Source: an uncultured Lachnoanaerobaculum sp.
GTDB lineage: Bacteria > Bacillota > Clostridia > Lachnospirales > Lachnospiraceae
Assembly: GCA_946999385.1 (NCBI GenBank)
Contig: CAMQCZ010000028.1
Location: forward strand, 1-18,250
Length of the DNA stretch: 18,250 nt
Reading direction: 5' to 3'
Numbering within the stretch: the stretch's first letter is position 1; each line of letters begins with the position of its first letter. The translations under genes were made by a program, and so were the position numbers. Below are positions 14,470 to 18,250 of this stretch, piece by piece. Below the pieces are notes generated by a model, which saw nothing but the letters and a program-made list of their open reading frames with translations, was not told the origin of the DNA and did not search any database.

Positions 14470-16887
14470 ATGAATACTTCATTGGAATGGATAAAAGCTT
14501 ATGTAAAAGATTTAGATTGTACTGCTAAGAATTATAGCGATACTATGACATTAACAGGAACAAAGGTTGAAAATTATTTAGAATTGGATAAGAATTTGGA
14601 TAAAATAGTTGTTGCCAAGATTATATCTATAGAAAAGCATCCAAATGCTGATAAGCTTGTAGTATGTCAGTGTGATATCGGAGGTGAAGTGCTTCAGATA
14701 GTTACGGGAGCTAAAAATGTTAATGTAAATGATAAGGTTCCTTTGGTTATAGATGGTGGCAAGGTGGCTTGTACACATAATGGAGAGGCTTTGGCCACAG
14801 GTACTGAAATAAAGAAAGGTAAATTAAGGGGTGTTGAAAGCTTTGGAATGATGTGTTCTTTAGAAGAACTCGGACTTGATAAAAATTTATATCCGGATGC
14901 TCCTGAGGATGGTATTTATATATTACCTGATGATGCTAAGGTTGGTGAAGATGCTATTAAATTTTTAGGACTCAGGGATACTATATTTGAATATGAAATA
15001 ACCAATAATAGAGTAGATTGCTTCGGTATTCTTGGAATAGCAAGAGAGGTTGCGGCAAGCTTTGATAAAGAATTTAATAAGCCTAAGGTTTCTAAAACCG
15101 GAAATGATGATGATATAAATAAGTATTTAAATGTAGAAATTAAATCGCCTTTATGTAAACGTTATTGTGCCAGAATGGTAAAAAATATAAAATTGGCACA
15201 ATCACCAAGATGGTTAAAGCAAAGACTTATTTCATCCGGAATACGTCCTATTAATAATATTGTTGATATAACTAATTATGTAATGTTGGAATATGGGCAG
15301 CCTATGCATGCTTTTGACTATAATTTGATAGACGGTAAAAAAATTATTGTTGATAATGCAAAAGAAAATCAAATATTTCAAACACTTGACGCTCAGGAAA
15401 GAAAATTAGATTCCAGTATATTGATGATTAATGATGCGAATAAGGCTTTAGCTATAGCCGGTATTATGGGAGGAGAAAATTCAAAAATAACAGATGATGT
15501 TGATACTGTGATTTTTGAATCAGCCTGTTTTGAAGGGACTAATATTAGATTATCTTCAAAAAAATTAGGACTGAGAACAGAATCATCAGCTAAGTTTGAA
15601 AAAGGACTTGATCCTAATAATGCCATTGAGGCGATTAATAGAGCTTGCCAATTAATTGAAGAACTAAATGCCGGAGATGTTGTGGGAAATGTGATTGACA
15701 TATATCCGGATAAGGTGGATAAAAAAAGACTTAAGCTTGAATGTGAAAAAATTAATAATTTACTTGGCACAAATATATCTAAGCAGGAAATGCTTGATAT
15801 ATTTAAAAAGCTAGAGTTTGAATATGATTCAGAAAATAGCGAGCTTATTATACCTACATTTAGACAGGATTTAGAATATATGGCTGATTTAGCAGAAGAG
15901 GTTGCAAGATTTTATGGATATGACAAGATACCTACTACACTACCTAAGGGGGAGAGTACACTTGGAGGACATGATTTCTTACAAGAAATAGAGCAAAAAG
16001 CTAGGGAATTAGCAAGATTTTGCGGATTTTCACAAGCAATGACTTATTCATTTGAAAGCCCAAAGGTTTTTGATAAACTATTAATTCCTAATGATAGTAA
16101 ATTAAGAGCTGCAATAAAGATTTTAAATCCTTTAGGTGAAGATTTTTCAATAATGAGAACCTGTAGTATAAATGGTATTTTAAATTCCTTATCTACAAAT
16201 TATAATCGCAGAAATAAATCAGTTAAACTATATGAAATTGCGAATATTTATCTTCCAAAGGAGTTACCTCTTAAGGAGCTTCCGGATGAAAGAAAAATAT
16301 TTACATTAGCTTTTTATGATGCCGGCGACTTTTTTATGATGAAAGGTGTAGTTGAAGAATTTTTTGAGCTTGTTAATATAAAAGAAAGAATAGAATATTC
16401 AACTGATTTAGATTTGCCATTTTTACATCCGGGTAGAAAAGCCGGAATAAAAATCAAAGGAAAAGAGATTGGATATATTGGTCAGCTTCATCCTCAAGTA
16501 AGTGAAAATTATAATTTAAGTGAGGACACTTATATTGCAATTATAGATTTGAAAAGTATTATAGAATTTTGTGATAAAGAGATAAAATATGTAGGTATAG
16601 CAAAATATCCTAAAATAAGTAGAGATATTAGTTTAGTTGTACCAAGAGATGTTTTATCAAGACAAATAGAAGATATTATAATTAAAAATTCTTCTGATAT
16701 ATTAGAAGATTATAAGCTATTTGATATTTATGAAGGAAATCAAATAAAAGACGGTACTAAATCTATGGCATATAAGATTAATTTCAGACACAAAAATAGA
16801 ACACTTGAGGATAAAGAGGTTAGTGATGTTATGAATAATATTCTTGAAGATTTGAAGTCTATCAATGTATTCTTAAGAACTATATAA
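14470..16887 (+). CDS. pheT: Phenylalanine-tRNA ligase beta subunit
   Basis: PheT pairs with PheS in an alpha2-beta2 enzyme that charges tRNA-Phe with phenylalanine. The 805-residue length is normal and all domains are present: an EMAP-like tRNA-binding fold at about 40-150 (EKHPNADKLVVCQCDIG, VTGAKNV), the B3/B4 editing domain around 205-385 (RPINNIVDITNYVMLEYGQP, MHAFD), B5 around 395-475, the catalytic-like core, and the C-terminal anticodon-binding FDX-ACB domain around 710-805 (YPKISRDISLVVPRDV, FRHKNRTLEDKEV). Start ATG follows CGAAAGGA. The alpha-subunit gene pheS, normally directly upstream, is not in the window; the neighbours are the beta-helix gene and topB. A strong terminator ends the unit. 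Confidence 0.97.
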   Translation: MNTSLEWIKAYVKDLDCTAKNYSDTMTLTGTKVENYLELDKNLDKIVVAKIISIEKHPNADKLVVCQCDIGGEVLQIVTGAKNVNVNDKVPLVIDGGKVACTHNGEALATGTEIKKGKLRGVESFGMMCSLEELGLDKNLYPDAPEDGIYILPDDAKVGEDAIKFLGLRDTIFEYEITNNRVDCFGILGIAREVAASFDKEFNKPKVSKTGNDDDINKYLNVEIKSPLCKRYCARMVKNIKLAQSPRWLKQRLISSGIRPINNIVDITNYVMLEYGQPMHAFDYNLIDGKKIIVDNAKENQIFQTLDAQERKLDSSILMINDANKALAIAGIMGGENSKITDDVDTVIFESACFEGTNIRLSSKKLGLRTESSAKFEKGLDPNNAIEAINRACQLIEELNAGDVVGNVIDIYPDKVDKKRLKLECEKINNLLGTNISKQEMLDIFKKLEFEYDSENSELIIPTFRQDLEYMADLAEEVARFYGYDKIPTTLPKGESTLGGHDFLQEIEQKARELARFCGFSQAMTYSFESPKVFDKLLIPNDSKLRAAIKILNPLGEDFSIMRTCSINGILNSLSTNYNRRNKSVKLYEIANIYLPKELPLKELPDERKIFTLAFYDAGDFFMMKGVVEEFFELVNIKERIEYSTDLDLPFLHPGRKAGIKIKGKEIGYIGQLHPQVSENYNLSEDTYIAIIDLKSIIEFCDKEIKYVGIAKYPKISRDISLVVPRDVLSRQIEDIIIKNSSDILEDYKLFDIYEGNQIKDGTKSMAYKINFRHKNRTLEDKEVSDVMNNILEDLKSINVFLRTI

Positions 16888-16901
16888 TTATATTTATGAT
16901 G

Positions 16902-16928
16902 AGGGCAGTCAAAGGACTGCCTTTATTA
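16902..16928 (+). terminator. Rho-independent terminator of the pheT operon
   Basis: A 9-bp stem, AGGGCAGTC/GACTGCCTT (16902-16910 and 16915-16923, one G-U), with an AAAG loop and the tail TTTATTATAATATTTTT. It is one of the most GC-rich hairpins in the window and lies 15 bases after the pheT stop. Confidence 0.9.
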
Positions 16929-16990
16929 TAATATTTTTCAGTTTAAATTTTATATTTCACGAAATAAGACTTTTAAAGAATAACAATTAG

Positions 16991-16999
16991 TGATATAAT
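16991..16999 (+). promoter_or_regulatory. Extended -10 promoter of the ars operon
   Basis: TGATATAAT (TG-n-TATAAT) is a full extended -10 with perfect TATAAT at 16994-16999. The -35 region (TTTTAA at 16971-16976) is poor, which an extended -10 can compensate for. The start point should fall inside the ArsR operator. Confidence 0.72.
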
Positions 17000-17002
17000 A
17001 AA

Positions 17003-17024
17003 CACATTAAAAGAAATTGATGTG
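17003..17024 (+). promoter_or_regulatory. ArsR operator 1, upstream of arsR
   Basis: CACATTAA-AAGAAA-TTGATGTG is an 8-base inverted repeat with one mismatch. Its core ATTAA-N6-TTGAT fits the ArsR/SmtB operator (ATCAA-N6-TTGAT). It begins 4 bases after the -10 box, ideal for repression. Confidence 0.72.
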
Positions 17025-17034
17025 AGAGACTTTT

Positions 17035-17316
17035 ATGAATAGAGATTTAGTAAAAACTGCAAAGATATTCAAAGCCTTTTCAGTGGCGATTCGCCTAGAG
17101 ATATTAGATTTGTTAAAAAATGGGGAAGAATGTGCCTGTGTTTTACTAGAGAAACTAGATTTAACACAATCAGGCTTGTCATACCATATGAAAATATTGA
17201 TAGATTCAGGAATTGTTACAGCAAGAGAAGAAGGCAAATGGGTTTACTACACTATATCTGAAGAAGGAAGACAAAAAATAATACAGATATTTTTAGAATC
17301 TACAGCGAGAAATTAG
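17035..17316 (+). CDS. arsR: ArsR-family arsenic-responsive repressor
   Basis: This 93-residue winged-helix dimer represses the ars operon and leaves the DNA when arsenite or antimonite binds. The metalloid site is Cys33 and Cys35 in NGEECACVLLEKLD, matching the Cys-x-Cys of the classic ELCVCDL helix; the third cysteine of E. coli ArsR (position 37) is not conserved. The recognition helix is TQSGLSYHMKILIDSG and the wing is GKWVYYTISEEG. Length is close to the usual 95-120. The start has a modest GAGAG site. It lies between two ArsR-type operators and is followed 96 bases later by arsD, so function and autoregulation are well supported. Confidence 0.94.
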   Translation: MNRDLVKTAKIFKAFSVAIRLEILDLLKNGEECACVLLEKLDLTQSGLSYHMKILIDSGIVTAREEGKWVYYTISEEGRQKIIQIFLESTARN

Positions 17317-17350
17317 TTACATTTAAGGGTAGTTAAAAAATACTATTCAT

Positions 17351-17366
17351 ATCAAAAAAAATTGAT
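17351..17366 (+). promoter_or_regulatory. ArsR operator 2, between arsR and arsD
   Basis: ATCAA-N6-TTGAT is an exact match to the ArsR/SmtB palindrome, better than the one before arsR. A weak -10-like TACTAT (17341-17346) precedes it, and a smaller palindrome TTCAA-N4-TTGAA lies at 17384-17397. Together they suggest an internal arsenic-controlled promoter. Confidence 0.65.
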
Positions 17367-17412
17367 GTATTAATAAAATTTAATTCAAAAAATTGAAGAA
17401 AGGGTATAAAAA

Positions 17413-17835
17413 ATGAAAAGAATGTCAATTTATGAACCGGCTATGTGTTGTAATACAGGTGTTTGTGGAGTTAATGTAAATCCTGAACTCATACGTATTT
17501 CAACAGTAATTAACAACTTGAAAAAAAATGGTATTACTATTGAAAGATACAATTTATCAAGTGCAGCAATGGCATTTGTCAATAATAACAAGGTAAAAGA
17601 TGCTTTGGATAAAAATGGAACCGATATGTTGCCATTAATCCTTGTGGACGACGATATAGTCATAGAAGGCAGATATCCAAAGAATGAAGAAATAATTGAA
17701 CTTTTACAAATCCCTAAAGATTATATTGAAAGTAGTAAGCAAAATGGATGTTGTTCTTCAGGTAATGATTCTTGCTGTAGTGAAGATGAAGGACCAAATC
17801 AAGGGTGCTGTGGAAATAATAGCTCTTGTTGCTAA
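17413..17835 (+). CDS. arsD: ArsD, arsenite metallochaperone / weak regulator, Cys-rich tail
   Basis: ArsD carries arsenite to the ArsA ATPase and can also act as a weak repressor. The 140-residue protein has a thioredoxin-like fold with the essential Cys12, Cys13 and Cys18 (EPAMCCNTGVCG) and the typical LPLILVDDDIVIEGRYP strand. The C-terminus has four vicinal pairs, Cys113-114, 121-122, 132-133 and 139-140; E. coli ArsD has two (112-113 and 119-120) in 120 residues. The last two pairs lie in a Gly/Asn/Ser-rich extension. Start ATG follows AAAGGG, and arsA starts 13 bases after its stop, so the two are co-translated. Identity is very clear. Confidence 0.96.
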   Translation: MKRMSIYEPAMCCNTGVCGVNVNPELIRISTVINNLKKNGITIERYNLSSAAMAFVNNNKVKDALDKNGTDMLPLILVDDDIVIEGRYPKNEEIIELLQIPKDYIESSKQNGCCSSGNDSCCSEDEGPNQGCCGNNSSCC

Positions 17836-17848
17836 GGAGTGATTTATT

Positions 17849-18250
17849 ATGAATAAATTTAATCTTGCAGATATTAAATTAACTAAATATCTATTTTTCA
17901 CGGGCAAGGGAGGTGTTGGTAAAACATCTACAGCTTGTGCAACAGCAGTAGCTTTAGCAGATGAAGGAAAGAAAGTACTACTTATTAGTACAGACCCTGC
18001 TTCAAATCTTCAAGATGTTTTCGAAACAGAATTAGACGGTAAAGCAAAGCCGATTAAAGGAGTAGATAATTTAGAAGTAATCAATCTAGATCCATTGGAA
18101 GCGGCACATAACTATAAAGAAAGTGTAGTAGCACCTTTTAGGGGTAAAATGCCTGATTCTGTTATTGAGAACATGGAAGAACAGCTATCCGGATCTTGTA
18201 CAATAGAGATTGCAGCTTTTAATGAGTTTTCTAATTTTATTACAAATTCT
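17849..18250 (+). CDS. arsA: ArsA, arsenite pump-driving ATPase (5' part only)
   Basis: The first 134 codons of arsA are present before the window ends. ArsA hydrolyses ATP on the cytosolic side of the membrane to power the ArsB arsenite channel, and receives arsenite from ArsD. The deviant Walker A motif is TGKGGVGKTSTA (residues 18-29, Lys20 and Lys25), followed by LISTDPASNLQDVF with Asp49. The stretch LSGSCTIEIAAFNEF contains Cys117, equivalent to metalloid-binding Cys113 of E. coli ArsA. The start ATG is behind TAAGGAG, which overlaps the arsD stop. It may be one of the long two-domain ArsAs; the missing 3' end prevents saying so. Confidence 0.96.
   Translation, partial: MNKFNLADIKLTKYLFFTGKGGVGKTSTACATAVALADEGKKVLLISTDPASNLQDVFETELDGKAKPIKGVDNLEVINLDPLEAAHNYKESVVAPFRGKMPDSVIENMEEQLSGSCTIEIAAFNEFSNFITNS

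Noticed and set aside
15393..15770. A minus-strand reading frame of 125 codons opposite pheT.
   Set aside because: It overlaps conserved pheT domains, and its Ser/Leu-rich product looks like an antisense translation.
1..18250. CRISPR arrays, toxin-antitoxin pairs, defence islands, retrons or riboswitch-like leaders.
   Set aside because: I looked for repeated spacers, paired small genes and long conserved leader folds on both strands and found nothing convincing.

Overview
The window is a very AT-rich bacterial chromosome segment. Codon use leans on AGA and ATA, genes are tightly packed, and strong Shine-Dalgarno sites (AAGGAG type) are common. RecU, a divergent lexA / LysM-protein pair resembling lexA-yneA, and an ArsR/ArsD/ArsA operon point to a low-GC Bacillota member. 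An anaerobic clostridial or Tissierellia-like coccus is my guess; no species-level marker is visible.

Layout. (1) 1-1016: the tail of an unknown gene meets a minus-strand RluA-type pseudouridine synthase at a hairpin that overlaps the end of the synthase gene. (2) 1170-3608: an MFS carrier and an M20 metallopeptidase form a two-gene unit that ends at a hairpin shared with a minus-strand tRNA-Glu(CUC), which has a near-consensus promoter. (3) 3892-5051: lexA and a small membrane-anchored LysM protein diverge from a region holding three LexA-box-like palindromes. This looks like the SOS repressor paired with a YneA-like division inhibitor. (4) 5052-6248: a 1.2-kb scar with no convincing intact gene. 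It holds the two ends of a collapsed IS30-family element, then a decayed phage replisome-organizer (DnaD-like) gene. (5) 6249-16887: nine co-directional genes behind a TTGATA-17-TATAAT promoter, with gaps of at most 64 bases and no convincing internal terminator: two HAD hydrolases, a second RluA-type synthase, recU, an RNase E/G-type protein, galactose mutarotase, topoisomerase III, a left-handed beta-helix protein and pheT, closed by a GC-rich terminator. (6) 16888-18250: an arsenic resistance operon (arsR, arsD, start of arsA) with an ArsR-type operator before arsR and another before arsD; arsA runs off the window.

How the genes work together. Region 3 is a DNA-damage checkpoint. Region 5 is a housekeeping transcription unit mixing RNA modification and processing, recombination, topology and translation. 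Region 6 is a metalloid sensor, chaperone and pump-ATPase module. I found no wholly new system. The points most worth checking are the operator architecture of the lexA/yneA-like pair, pheT without adjacent pheS, an RNase E/G protein that stops before its usual zinc-link, a probable ATT start codon, and an ArsD with four C-terminal Cys-Cys pairs.
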